Source of the DNA: JBBDIJ01 sp040880485 | GTDB taxonomy: Bacteria > Bacteroidota > Rhodothermia > Balneolales > Balneolaceae | Reading direction: 5' to 3' | NCBI GenBank assembly: GCA_040880485.1 | Contig: JBBDIJ010000005.1 | Span: 98,680-162,679, forward strand | Length of the DNA stretch: 64,000 nucleotides | In this document: in pieces, positions 37,478-45,894 of the stretch | How positions within the stretch are numbered: the stretch's first letter is position 1 | How the letters are laid out: every line of letters begins with the position of its first letter | The notes under the pieces: generated by a model | What the model was told of the DNA's origin: nothing | Seen by the model: the letters and a program-made list of their open reading frames with translations, nothing else | The model's database searches: none | Made by a program: the position numbers and the translations under genes

Positions 37478-38232
37478 AGAGGAGAACCGATATGGGTAAA
37501 AAATGGTCACTTATACGTGCCGGAAAGCGTTTTTTTGGACTGTTAGCAGGCATTTCAATGCTGGGATTTGCGGTGGCCGCAGGACTCTATTGGGAGCGGA
37601 ATACGATGATCGGTGAGGTGCGCTTTGCCGGACAACAATTTACCACTCTGGAAGAGCTGCACTCCGCATCTGCACTCCCGACAGGCACTCACCCGGACAG
37701 CGTGGACTACCAGTCTCTAAAGGAGGATTATAGAGCCCTGCCATGGATCCGTGATGTAAAAATCTCTGTGGATGCAGGTGGCCTGATGCTCATTCATGTG
37801 ATTGAACGTGACCCTCTGGCACGTCTGGTAGATGGGGGAATACAAGGCTTTGTGGATTCGGAAGGTGTACGGCTTCCTCTCGTTTTCGGTGCCGGAGCAG
37901 ACCTCCCGCTACTGTATGGTTTCAGGGCTGAACCCGCAGGTGAAGTCATAGACTCGGAAGAGTTTCAGGCTGTACGGAATTTTCTTCTTTCTGCTCGTGA
38001 GGGGCGTTTTGGCTGGGCAACCATTAGTGAAGTAGCCTGGAGCCAAAACGAGGGGGTGGTTGCGCTTACACAGGAGAATGGAGTAAAACTACTTTTTGGC
38101 GGAGACGATTTTGATGACAAACTGAAAAACTGGAAGGCATTTTACAGGGAAGTAGTTCGTGAGCGGGGTATCGATGATTTTTCGGTTGTTGATTTGAGGT
38201 TTCGCAACCAGGTGGTTACCCGGGAGATGTAG
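37474..38232 (+). CDS. ftsQ: Cell-division protein FtsQ (DivIB family)
   Basis: FtsQ is a bitopic divisome protein that recruits FtsL/FtsB. The 252-aa product has a short basic cytoplasmic tail, one membrane helix (about residues 21-43), a POTRA-like domain (IGEVRFAGQQFTTLEELHSAS) and a beta domain with IRDVKISVDAGGLMLIHVIERDPLARL. FtsQ is weakly conserved; position before ftsA supports the call. The stop is 38 bp before ftsA. Confidence 0.88.
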   Translation: MKRRTDMGKKWSLIRAGKRFFGLLAGISMLGFAVAAGLYWERNTMIGEVRFAGQQFTTLEELHSASALPTGTHPDSVDYQSLKEDYRALPWIRDVKISVDAGGLMLIHVIERDPLARLVDGGIQGFVDSEGVRLPLVFGAGADLPLLYGFRAEPAGEVIDSEEFQAVRNFLLSAREGRFGWATISEVAWSQNEGVVALTQENGVKLLFGGDDFDDKLKNWKAFYREVVRERGIDDFSVVDLRFRNQVVTREM

Positions 38233-38270
38233 CCCGGATATGAAAAGTATAAACGAAAAGTACAGGTGAA

Positions 38271-39533
38271 ATGATGAGTGAAAACGAACGGATTGTAGTC
38301 GGACTGGATATAGGAACAACCAAGGTTTGTGCTGTGGTCGCTTCTATCGACGAGAGGGATCAGATTCATATTCTGGGTGTCGGAAAAGCACCGAGTGATG
38401 GATTGAACCGTGGTGTAGTAGTGAACATCGACAAGACGGTAAATGCGATCCGTACAGCAATTGAGCAGGCGGAGCTCGCATCAGGTATTGAGGTGAACTC
38501 TGTGAACGTAGGAATTGCAGGAGATCATATACGGAGTATTCGCAGTAAAGGTGTGATTACCATCAACAACCGCGACAAGGAGATCACTCTGAAGGATGTG
38601 GAGCGGCTGCTTGAAGATTGTCAGAGGATTATGCTGCCGCCCGACCAGCAGATCATTCATGTCATTCCCCAGGACTTTGTGGTAGATGGACAGGATGGAA
38701 TCAGTGACCCGGTTGGAATGAGCGGAATGCGAATGGAAGCAGAGGTGCATATCATCACCGGACTGGTATCTGCTGCAAAGAACATCTACAGATGTGTAGA
38801 GAGAGCCGGATATCAGGTAGCCGATATCATACTTGAACCGCTCGCATCTTCGTATGCCGTCCTGGATGATGAAGAGAAGGAGGCGGGAGTTGTACTGGTA
38901 GATATAGGCGGTGGTACAACCGACCTCGCTGTTTTTCAGGACAACACCATTCGTCATACGGCTGTTATCGCCATTGCGGGCAAGAAAGTAAGTGATGATA
39001 TACGAGTTGGGCTCAGCGTACTGGATGACCAGGCAGAGAAACTGAAACACAATCATGGAGAGTGTTTTGTCGATCTCATTGAAGCGGATGAGCCGATTAC
39101 TGTTCCCGGAATTGCCGGCCGCCCGCCCAAAGAGATTACAAAAAGTATACTGGCAAAAATTATTCAGGCCAGGATGGAGGAGATCCTTGAGATCATAGCG
39201 ATTGAGGTAAAACGGAGTGGGTATTCCGGATCGCTGAGTGCGGGACTGGTTCTGACGGGAGGGGGGTCTTTGATTCGGAATATCTGTCCTCTTGCCAATG
39301 AAGTTCTGGGTATGGATGCCAAGATCGGCCGGCCTCTCGGGCTGGCGGGAGGATTAATAGACGAAGTGAACAGTCCGATTTACGCAACAGCTGTCGGACT
39401 GGTCATCCATGCGCTTCGAACCTCCGGCTCGGCTAATAGTCCCGTGACTCCCGTTGCCGGGGGTGAATCGGGAATTGAACGAATTATGGGCCGAATTTCA
39501 GAAAGAATGAAGAGCTGGTTTAAAGAGCTGTAG
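38271..39533 (+). CDS. ftsA: Cell-division protein FtsA, actin-like Z-ring tether
   Basis: FtsA anchors FtsZ to the membrane. The 420-aa protein has the actin phosphate loops VGLDIGTTKVCAVV and LVDIGGGTTDLAVF, an adenosine motif GLVLTGGGSLI, the 1C domain typical of FtsA and a C-terminal amphipathic helix (IMGRISERMKSWFKEL) for membrane binding. ATG 38271 and ATG 38274 are both possible. It is separated from ftsZ by 85 bp containing a small hairpin. Confidence 0.95.
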   Translation: MMSENERIVVGLDIGTTKVCAVVASIDERDQIHILGVGKAPSDGLNRGVVVNIDKTVNAIRTAIEQAELASGIEVNSVNVGIAGDHIRSIRSKGVITINNRDKEITLKDVERLLEDCQRIMLPPDQQIIHVIPQDFVVDGQDGISDPVGMSGMRMEAEVHIITGLVSAAKNIYRCVERAGYQVADIILEPLASSYAVLDDEEKEAGVVLVDIGGGTTDLAVFQDNTIRHTAVIAIAGKKVSDDIRVGLSVLDDQAEKLKHNHGECFVDLIEADEPITVPGIAGRPPKEITKSILAKIIQARMEEILEIIAIEVKRSGYSGSLSAGLVLTGGGSLIRNICPLANEVLGMDAKIGRPLGLAGGLIDEVNSPIYATAVGLVIHALRTSGSANSPVTPVAGGESGIERIMGRISERMKSWFKEL

Positions 39534-39562
39534 ACGATGCATAAACCCCGAAACCAAAACAG

Positions 39563-39581
39563 GAAGGCGAAGGGAGCCTTC
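39563..39581 (+). repeat. Hairpin in the ftsA-ftsZ gap
   Basis: GAAGGC at 39563-39568 pairs with GCCTTC at 39576-39581 with a 7-nt loop and no T-run. It may stabilise or process the ftsZ mRNA. The ftsZ Shine-Dalgarno (GGAG) lies about 27 bases downstream and is not occluded. Confidence 0.4.
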
Positions 39582-39618
39582 AACGACTTAGCAATCTCAA
39601 CAAACAAGGAGTCACACC

Positions 39619-40941
39619 ATGTCACACGAAACACCTCGATTCAGTTTTGATGAACAGAGTCAGGACCATGCGAAAATAAAAGTGATCGGAGTTGGCGGCG
39701 GTGGAGGAAATGCCGTCAACAATATGATCAGCAAAGGGCTGACCAGCGTAGAGTATGTTGCACTAAATACCGATGCGCAAGCTCTTAAAAACAACTATGC
39801 AGACCTCTCCATACAGGTCGGAACCAATCTGACCAGTGGATTGGGAGCAGGAGCACGACCAGAGATCGGCAGAGAAGCGGTTGAGGAGAACCGTCACGAC
39901 ATCGACGAAGCGATTGATGGCGCAGACATGATCTTCATCACAGCCGGAATGGGTGGTGGTACGGGAACAGGAGGTGCACCGGTTGTGGCAGGTATTGCCA
40001 AACGCAAGGGAATCCTTACAGTGGGTATCGTTACTACTCCATTTCTGTGTGAGGGAAAGATCCGAATGAAGTACGCGCTTGAGGGCATTACGGAGTTGAA
40101 GAAGAATTGCGATACCGTGATCGTTATTCCGAATGAACGACTTCTTGATATCTCGGATGAGAATACATCTCTGATGGAAGCGTTTGAAATGGCAAATGAA
40201 GTTCTATACAATGCCACGCGAGGAATCTCCGACCTGATTCTTATGCCCGGGTTGATTAACCTGGACTTTGCCGATGTGAGAACGACCATGATTGACGGAG
40301 GTGCTGCAATTATGGGATCTGCGACGGCTACCGGAGAAGACAGGGCCGAAATAGCTGCCAGGGAGGCGATCAACTCTCCTCTACTCGATGGTGTAAGCAT
40401 TCGTGGGGCCCGGAATGTTCTGGTCAACATCTCTGCCGGTTCCAACCTTGGAATGCGCGAAACTACCACCGCAACCAGTATTATTCAGCAGGAAGCTGGT
40501 GATGATGCGGAGATCATTCTCGGTACCGTTCTGGACGAGTCATTCGAGGATGAATTGAGAGTGACCGTTATATCGACCGGTTTCGATCTGGCTGATGACC
40601 GTACGCAGGCGAGAATTGCACCAAACAGCAAACCTGCCACTCCGAAACCGGAAAGTCTTCCCAAAACGGGGGATATCGCAAAGCGATTCAGCCGTACGGG
40701 TGACGATTTTTACAAGGGCGAAAAGAATTTGAAAAATCTTGACGCCCCCGCAATTCACCGACGCGAAGTGAAATATATACGGTCGGCAGAAGATCTGCCG
40801 GAAGATGAGCAGGATACGGCTCTGCCGGAGCAGCACAGAAAAGCGGAAGGGGACGATCAGGCAAGATGGAACTCTTCTTCCGAACGAATCGACAAAAGAG
40901 ATTCCGAGCAGCCTGCTTTTCTGCGAAAGATCATGGATTGA
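39619..40941 (+). CDS. ftsZ: Cell-division protein FtsZ
   Basis: FtsZ is the tubulin-like GTPase that forms the Z-ring. The 440-aa protein has IKVIGVGGGGGNAVNNM, the tubulin signature GMGGGTGTGGAP, the NLDFADVRT T7-type loop and a globular core ending near residue 320. A variable linker of about 100 residues follows, then the conserved C-terminal peptide QPAFLRKIMD that binds FtsA. ATG at 39619 is preceded by AAGGAG. A strong terminator follows the gene. Confidence 0.97.
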   Translation: MSHETPRFSFDEQSQDHAKIKVIGVGGGGGNAVNNMISKGLTSVEYVALNTDAQALKNNYADLSIQVGTNLTSGLGAGARPEIGREAVEENRHDIDEAIDGADMIFITAGMGGGTGTGGAPVVAGIAKRKGILTVGIVTTPFLCEGKIRMKYALEGITELKKNCDTVIVIPNERLLDISDENTSLMEAFEMANEVLYNATRGISDLILMPGLINLDFADVRTTMIDGGAAIMGSATATGEDRAEIAAREAINSPLLDGVSIRGARNVLVNISAGSNLGMRETTTATSIIQQEAGDDAEIILGTVLDESFEDELRVTVISTGFDLADDRTQARIAPNSKPATPKPESLPKTGDIAKRFSRTGDDFYKGEKNLKNLDAPAIHRREVKYIRSAEDLPEDEQDTALPEQHRKAEGDDQARWNSSSERIDKRDSEQPAFLRKIMD

Positions 40942-40967
40942 TATCCACCCAATATAGATTGCTAACC

Positions 40968-41006
40968 AAAAGGGAGTTCTCTGACCGGGACTCCCTTTTT
41001 CTTTTA
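40968..41006 (+). terminator. Rho-independent terminator of the dcw operon
   Basis: A perfect 10-bp stem, AAAAGGGAGT at 40968-40977 with ACTCCCTTTT at 40990-40999, has a 12-nt loop and is followed by TTTTTCTTTT. It begins 27 bp after the ftsZ stop, closing the operon that starts at mraZ. Confidence 0.85.
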
Positions 41007-41150
41007 TCAAGAGTTGAGAAATTAAAAATTCTTTCTTAAATACCTGACTGTCAGCAATATAGAGATGTATCGAGAGTGCAGTAAGGGGCTGGCATAACGA
41101 TTCCGGGTATCTAAACCGGGATTTTCAATGTTCAACAAGAGCAGATAACG

Positions 41151-41804
41151 ATGGTCCTTGTCGATCTTTCTGTACTGCTTGAAAGACCAGTAATGTGCCA
41201 GCTACAGGAGCGGGGTGTTGACGTTATTCCAGTGGATTCTCCCGGCGCCATTTTGTCGGCAGATACTATATTAGCAGAGTGCGGACGTTTGAGAGCCGGG
41301 CGATATTGCTCCGACTCCAGGCCGTTAGTTCTGATTGGACGTCCGAAGGAGCTCTGTTGTCTGAAGAGATTGGAAAACGATTCAAGGGGAATCGCATGGA
41401 TCACTCCGGAAGATTGCTTTGATGAGCTGTTTGTGGCTTTGGAGCGCGTTAAAAACGGGGAGATCTACACCGGCAATGTGATACGAAACCTTCTAGGCAG
41501 GTCGAAGAGAGAGATCCAATCTTTTTTTCTGGAGATGGATCTCAGGAAAACCTTGACAAAAGTCGAACTGCAGGTGTTGCTGGATGTCTCTTCCGGATAT
41601 CTGTCCAAGCAAATTGCAGCTCGAAGGTTCCGTTCCATCGAGACGATTCATACTCAGAGAAAGGTGCTGAAACGAAAACTCGGGCTTACAGGAACAGATC
41701 ATCTTGTTCGATTTTCTGCTCATATGAGAGATCAGATCCGGACTATTCTATATCTCATGGAGAGTCCGCTTGTAGAACGTATAGCCTCGGAATCCGAAGA
41801 GTAG
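41151..41804 (+). CDS. Orphan LuxR/NarL-type regulator with degenerate receiver
   Basis: The 217-aa protein ends in a LuxR-type helix-turn-helix (about residues 138-195; LTKVELQVLLDVSSG, SKQIAARRFRSIETIHTQ, LKRKLG). The N-terminal 125 residues follow the NarL receiver pattern (the IAWITPEDCFDELFVALERVKNGEIYTG stretch), but the phospho-acceptor Asp is not recognisable and the conserved Lys before the last helix is Thr. It therefore looks phosphorylation-independent. No kinase is adjacent. It is isolated between the ftsZ terminator and the convergent hom gene. Targets are unknown. Confidence 0.72.
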   Translation: MVLVDLSVLLERPVMCQLQERGVDVIPVDSPGAILSADTILAECGRLRAGRYCSDSRPLVLIGRPKELCCLKRLENDSRGIAWITPEDCFDELFVALERVKNGEIYTGNVIRNLLGRSKREIQSFFLEMDLRKTLTKVELQVLLDVSSGYLSKQIAARRFRSIETIHTQRKVLKRKLGLTGTDHLVRFSAHMRDQIRTILYLMESPLVERIASESEE

Positions 41805-41823
41805 AAAGCTATTTCCGAGATCT

Positions 41824-42927
41824 TCAGATCTTGTCATTCATGATCTGAAGGATATCGCTCAGTACTCCTGATGCGGTAACCTCTTTCCCTGCTCCGGGCC
41901 CCTGAATGACCATCGGCTGATCGAAGTAGCGCTGTGTTCGTATAAGGATCAGGTTATTGGTTCCTGTAAGCTGTCCGAGTGGAGATTTCTTCTCTACCGA
42001 TTCGATACCAACTCGAATCTTGCCGTCTCGAAGGGTTCCTGAAAATCTCAAAGTACGCCTGGATTCCAGCTCATTCCGGATTCGCTGGTTCCACTCATCA
42101 TCATACGAGGCAATAGACTGGAGGTATGTCGTTGAATCCACATCTCTGAGGTCTTCCGGTATCAGCGATTCAGCTTTAACTTCGTCCCTTTCAATTTTCA
42201 GTCCAATTGTACGGGCTAAAATGAGGAATTTTCGCACGACATCTTCTCCGGAAAGGTCGTCTCTGGGATCCGGTTCTGCATACCCCAGCGCCCTGGCTTT
42301 TACAACCGCACGGCTAAAGGGTTGACCCTCCTCCAATTGATCAAAGATATAGGTCATGGTCCCGGAGAGTACACCGCTGATTTCAATGATTTCATCTCCG
42401 GTATTCAGTAGGTCACGTATCGTACGTATCACCGGAAGTCCGGCACCCACTGTGGTCTCAAAGAGGTAGCCGGCACCACTCTCTCCAGAAGCTTTCTGAA
42501 GATGATCGAAGTAGGCCTGATCCCTGGAATTCGCAAGCTTGCTTGGGGTAACTATGTGTATGCCTTCCTTGAGTAGATCGAGATAGATGGAGGCGACTTC
42601 AAGGCTTCCTGTTGCATCAACGAAGATGAGAGGCTTTTGATGATAATCCCTGAGCTTGCGGAGAATTTCCTGCCACTCCATGGGTTCTCCGGACGATAGA
42701 TTATCCGGGGAGAGATTTTGTTCTCCTCCGGACTTCCAGATGACTCTGTGGCTATTACACACACCGATAAGCTCGGGTTTAAGATCCGGGTGCCGCAGTT
42801 TTTCAAGTAACTTCAGGAGTGTGCCTCCAACAGAACCGATTCCGGCCAGGAAAATCGATGCACTTTTACCACTGCCGGTTTTACTTTCCGGAAGGTTCAT
42901 CAGCTTGATTGCAGTTGAAGTAGACAT
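41824..42927 (-). CDS. hom: Homoserine dehydrogenase, monofunctional
   Basis: It reduces aspartate semialdehyde to homoserine with NAD(P)H. The 367-aa protein has a Rossmann loop IFLAGIGSVGGTLL, TPSKLANS with the Lys-containing nucleotide segment, GAGLPVIRTIRDLL, SGVLSGTMTYIFD and DPRDDLSGEDVVRKFLILAR. It resembles the dehydrogenase half of ThrA/MetL and lacks both an aspartokinase and an ACT domain. It is the last gene of metY-metX-hom and begins one base after the metX stop, so it supplies homoserine to the methionine branch under SAM control. Confidence 0.92.
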   Translation of the reverse strand: MSTSTAIKLMNLPESKTGSGKSASIFLAGIGSVGGTLLKLLEKLRHPDLKPELIGVCNSHRVIWKSGGEQNLSPDNLSSGEPMEWQEILRKLRDYHQKPLIFVDATGSLEVASIYLDLLKEGIHIVTPSKLANSRDQAYFDHLQKASGESGAGYLFETTVGAGLPVIRTIRDLLNTGDEIIEISGVLSGTMTYIFDQLEEGQPFSRAVVKARALGYAEPDPRDDLSGEDVVRKFLILARTIGLKIERDEVKAESLIPEDLRDVDSTTYLQSIASYDDEWNQRIRNELESRRTLRFSGTLRDGKIRVGIESVEKKSPLGQLTGTNNLILIRTQRYFDQPMVIQGPGAGKEVTASGVLSDILQIMNDKI

Positions 42928-43977
42928 CTATTGTGTTTCCGGTTTTCGGTTTGTAGAGATAAACTCTGTAGTGATGCGATTGAGTTGCTCAAACTCGATC
43001 AAAAAGGCATCGTGTCCGTGAATGGATTCAATCTCGGCGTAGGTTCCATTTTGCAGAAAACCTGCAAGCTCTTTCTGGTCTTGTGTGGGGTAGAGAAAAT
43101 CGGTATCCACACCAATGACAAGAACTGGTATCTCAAGATCTCCGAGTACCTCCGAAAAGGTGCCGCGCCCGCGGCTCACATCATGAGTGTCCATCGCTTT
43201 TGTCAATGTTATATAGGTATTGGCATCAAATCGATCGACCAGTTTGTCGCCCTGATAGCTCAGGTAGGACTCTACCTGAAAGATCTCCAACCCGTGTTGC
43301 TTCTCTCGTCCGAACTTATGCTGATAGTCGGCGGGAGACCGGTAACTGATCATCGCCATCATACGGGCTGTCGCAAGGCCCTTTCCCGGTGGCTGCTCCG
43401 GTGGGTAATTTCCACCATTCCATTGCGGATCACCAGTAATGGCCTGCCGCTGAACATGACTGATTCCGATGGCCCAGGCGGTGTGGGCCATGCCCATTGC
43501 CATGGGAATGGCAGCCCGAACTCTCTTATCCATAAGTGCAAACTCCAGAGCTTGCATGCCTCCCATCGATCCTCCGATCACCAATTCAATTCCCTCCACA
43601 TCAAGCTGATCAAGAAGCAGTTGTTGAAAACTGACCAGATCACGAATTGTAAGGTTCGGAAAATCGGAACGATAGGGTTGTCCGTTTGCTGGATTCGTAG
43701 AAAGTGGGCCAACTGAACCGTAACAGCTTCCAGGAACATTGATGCAAATGACGAAATATTGCTCCGGGTCGCATAGTGCTCTGTCTCCTATGATTCCGGG
43801 AAACCACTCGTCAGCCGCGGCATGGCCCGTCAGAGCATGGCATATCAGGATGGCATTATCCCTCTTCTCATTCAGCCGGCCCCACGTTTTGTAGGCTGCG
43901 TCTGCCTGATAAAAGGTGTGTCCGGCCTCCGTGACGAAGGGTTTTTCCAGTTTCGTTATCGTTATATCTCTGTTCAT
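42928..43977 (-). CDS. metX: Homoserine O-acetyltransferase
   Basis: MetX acetylates homoserine with acetyl-CoA, the first committed step to methionine. The 349-aa alpha/beta-hydrolase has CHALTGHAAADEW, NVPGSCYGSVGP, the nucleophile elbow GGSMGGMQ, the catalytic Asp in GVDTDFLYP and the His in GHDAFLIE. Within this fold some members use succinyl-CoA instead, and acyl specificity cannot be settled by eye. It lies between metY and hom on the minus strand, downstream of a SAM riboswitch. Confidence 0.92.
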   Translation of the reverse strand: MNRDITITKLEKPFVTEAGHTFYQADAAYKTWGRLNEKRDNAILICHALTGHAAADEWFPGIIGDRALCDPEQYFVICINVPGSCYGSVGPLSTNPANGQPYRSDFPNLTIRDLVSFQQLLLDQLDVEGIELVIGGSMGGMQALEFALMDKRVRAAIPMAMGMAHTAWAIGISHVQRQAITGDPQWNGGNYPPEQPPGKGLATARMMAMISYRSPADYQHKFGREKQHGLEIFQVESYLSYQGDKLVDRFDANTYITLTKAMDTHDVSRGRGTFSEVLGDLEIPVLVIGVDTDFLYPTQDQKELAGFLQNGTYAEIESIHGHDAFLIEFEQLNRITTEFISTNRKPETQ

Positions 43978-44034
43978 CCGAATGAAAAAGCGCGCAAAGT
44001 AGTAAGATTTTCAGTGCAAACCGAAAACAGCTTT

Positions 44035-44076
44035 CCGGTTTCCACAGCCCCCCACAGATGGGTTGACAGAAACCGG
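44035..44076 (-). repeat. Hairpin between metY and metX
   Basis: CCGGTTTC at 44035-44042 pairs perfectly with GAAACCGG at 44069-44076. An inner CCCA/TGGG stem sits at 44051-44062. No T-run follows on the minus strand, so it is more likely an mRNA processing or stability element that sets the metY to metX-hom ratio than a terminator. Confidence 0.5.
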
Positions 44077-44087
44077 TTCAGCAGAGG

Positions 44088-45416
44088 TTACGCTTTCACG
44101 TTGATCCTTTTAAATGCGATTTCGATATCTTCGATTATATCATCGATATGTTCGATACCAACAGAAATACGGATCATATCTGGTGCGACACCGCTTGAGG
44201 CCTGCTCTTTCTCTTCAAGCTGCTGATGAGTTGTAGAGGCAGGGTGGATGACCAGAGTCTTCGCATCACCTACATTGGCCAGGTGGCTTGCCAGCTCTAC
44301 ATTGTCGATAAAGGAACGGGCGGCCTCGTAGCCCCCTTTGATTCCGAAATTGACGATAGAGCCGTAGCGGCCATCAGTAACATACTTTTTGGCTATCTCA
44401 TGATAAGGGTGATCCTCCAGGCCGGTATAGTTCACCCAGGTGACGGCTTCGTTCTTCTGAAGCCAGTTGGCGAGTTTGAGTGCGTTTTCACAATGTCTTT
44501 CGATACGTAACGAAAGAGTTTCAAGCCCCTGAAGGAACAGGAAACTGTTAAATGGAGATTGGGCCGGCCCGAAGTCCCGCAATCCTTCCACTCTTGCACG
44601 GATCGCAAATGCGATATTACCGAAGGGACCATCCTCTCCAAAGATTTCCCAGAAATTGATTCCGTGGTATCCGGGCGCTGGTTGCGTGAACATTGGATAG
44701 TTTCCATTGCCCCAGTTAAAGTTTCCGGCATCCACAATGACACCCCCGATACTGGTTCCGTGTCCGCCTATCCATTTGGTGGCAGATTCAACAACTACGT
44801 TTGCACCGAAGTCAATTGGACGAACAACTGCACCGGCGGCGCCAAAAGTGTTGTCTACTACAAGAGCAATTCCGTACTTTTCAGCGAGTCGGGCAAGTTT
44901 TTCGAAATCCGGTACGTTTCCGCGCGGGTTACCGATCGATTCCACGTAGAGTGCTTTTGTACTTTCGTCAATTTGATCTTCGTAGGCCTGCAGGGTGTCT
45001 CCTTCTACAAATTTGACATCGATGCCCAGTCGTGGCAGGCTGACTTTAAACTGATTGAATGTACCTCCGTAGAGAAATGGAGTCGAAACGATGTTGTCTC
45101 CCTTCTGTGCAAGTGTGGTGATGGCCAGGAACTGTGCCGACTGGCCTGATGCGGTACCTACCGCAGCAGCTCCACCCTCGAGTGCAGCAACTCTCTTTTC
45201 GAAAACATCCGTGGTTGGATTCATGATCCGGGTATAAATGTTCCCGAACTCTTTCAGGGCAAAAAGTGATGCTGCGTGTTCTGAATCTTTAAACTGGTAG
45301 GAGGTAGTTTGATAGATGGGTACAGCACGTGATCCGGTAGCAGGATCTGGTTCCTGTCCGGCATGGAGCTGAAGCGTTTCGAATCGGTACGATCTTTTTT
45401 CTTCCTTGTTGCTCAT
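44088..45416 (-). CDS. metY: O-acetylhomoserine aminocarboxypropyltransferase (sulfhydrylase)
   Basis: MetY uses O-acetylhomoserine and sulfide to make homocysteine. The 442-aa PLP enzyme has the Cys/Met-metabolism fold: YTRIMNPTTDVFEKRVAALEGG, the PLP-Asp region VVDNTFGA, and ESATKWIGGHGTSIGG with the Schiff-base Lys. Its length of over 420 residues is typical of MetY rather than MetB/MetC. ATG 45416 is the natural start; the frame extends upstream into the terminator hairpin. It is the first gene after the SAM-I riboswitch. Confidence 0.93.
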   Translation of the reverse strand: MSNKEEKRSYRFETLQLHAGQEPDPATGSRAVPIYQTTSYQFKDSEHAASLFALKEFGNIYTRIMNPTTDVFEKRVAALEGGAAAVGTASGQSAQFLAITTLAQKGDNIVSTPFLYGGTFNQFKVSLPRLGIDVKFVEGDTLQAYEDQIDESTKALYVESIGNPRGNVPDFEKLARLAEKYGIALVVDNTFGAAGAVVRPIDFGANVVVESATKWIGGHGTSIGGVIVDAGNFNWGNGNYPMFTQPAPGYHGINFWEIFGEDGPFGNIAFAIRARVEGLRDFGPAQSPFNSFLFLQGLETLSLRIERHCENALKLANWLQKNEAVTWVNYTGLEDHPYHEIAKKYVTDGRYGSIVNFGIKGGYEAARSFIDNVELASHLANVGDAKTLVIHPASTTHQQLEEKEQASSGVAPDMIRISVGIEHIDDIIEDIEIAFKRINVKA

Positions 45417-45452
45417 AATTGATTCCCTGTCTTTTTTTTGAATTGGTGATAC

Positions 45453-45506
45453 AAAAAAACCTCTTTCAGGATCTGTCGTCACGCGGGCCAGATTCTGAAA
45501 GAGGTT
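45453..45506 (-). terminator. Intrinsic terminator (expression platform) of the SAM riboswitch
   Basis: On the minus strand, AACCTCTTTCAG (45506 downward) pairs with CTGAAAGAGGTT (down to 45458), a nearly perfect stem of about 18 bp with one mismatch, followed by seven T's (45453-45459). It lies 20 nt after the SAM aptamer and 37 nt before the metY ATG, as expected for SAM-induced premature termination. Confidence 0.85.
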
Positions 45507-45525
45507 CAATCCTGAAGTCCTCAAT

Positions 45526-45642
45526 CTCTCATCTTTCCCCGCCTTGCGGAGCAGGATTTAGCACCTGGCCTTCAGTCCGGTTGGACAAAAGCGGTTGCTA
45601 AGGTTTCACAGGGCCTGATCCCTCCACCTTTCTGAATAAGAG
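45526..45642 (-). ncRNA. SAM-I (S-box) riboswitch aptamer
   Basis: Read on the minus strand, the leader contains the SAM-I core in order: P1 5' strand CTCTTAT (45642-45636), AGAAAGGTGGAGGGA, GGCCC-TGAAACC, GCAACC, AGGTGCTAAATCCTGC and the closing P1 strand ATGAGAG (45532-45526). P1 pairs over 7 bp with one G-U. The kink-turn and pseudoknot-forming segments are recognisable. High SAM should favour the downstream terminator and shut off metY-metX-hom. Confidence 0.93.
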
Positions 45643-45687
45643 TTCATTTATGTAAAAGAACGCTTTCAACGCATATCTCATGAACAC

Positions 45688-45716
45688 AAAAAAAGCCCTC
45701 GTCTTCGGAGGGCTTT
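45688..45716 (-). terminator. Intrinsic terminator near the start of the met leader
   Basis: A perfect 9-bp stem, AAAGCCCTC (45692-45700) with GAGGGCTTT (45708-45716), has a 7-nt loop. It is followed on the minus strand by T7 (45688-45694). It probably ends transcripts from the DUF2400-mutY unit so they do not read through the met riboswitch. Confidence 0.8.
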
Positions 45717-45894
45717 GCACTTTATACAAATATAGAGCTGACCCTCCGCCGTTTCAGGTAGACATACACATACAGTCCATCATGTAGTGGCTGCAGGCAG
45801 AGAGTGTTCTATGAACATTGAATAAGGTCATAAATCAAATATAACATTTTATCACGATTCTGAAAAGTCCTGTTCAGGATTTTCATATTTGTAG
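45717..45894. other. Non-coding gap 3' of the DUF2400 gene
   Basis: There is no gene here. A second hairpin, about 9 bp with a TT loop (45864-45884; TCCTG/CAGGA core flanked by A and T runs), stands ten bases after the DUF2400 stop and could be a bidirectional terminator. The rest is AT-rich with no feature I can support. Confidence 0.45.

Noticed and set aside
42931..43716. 261-aa plus-strand frame opposite metX
   Set aside because: Shadow of metX, which carries all catalytic motifs.
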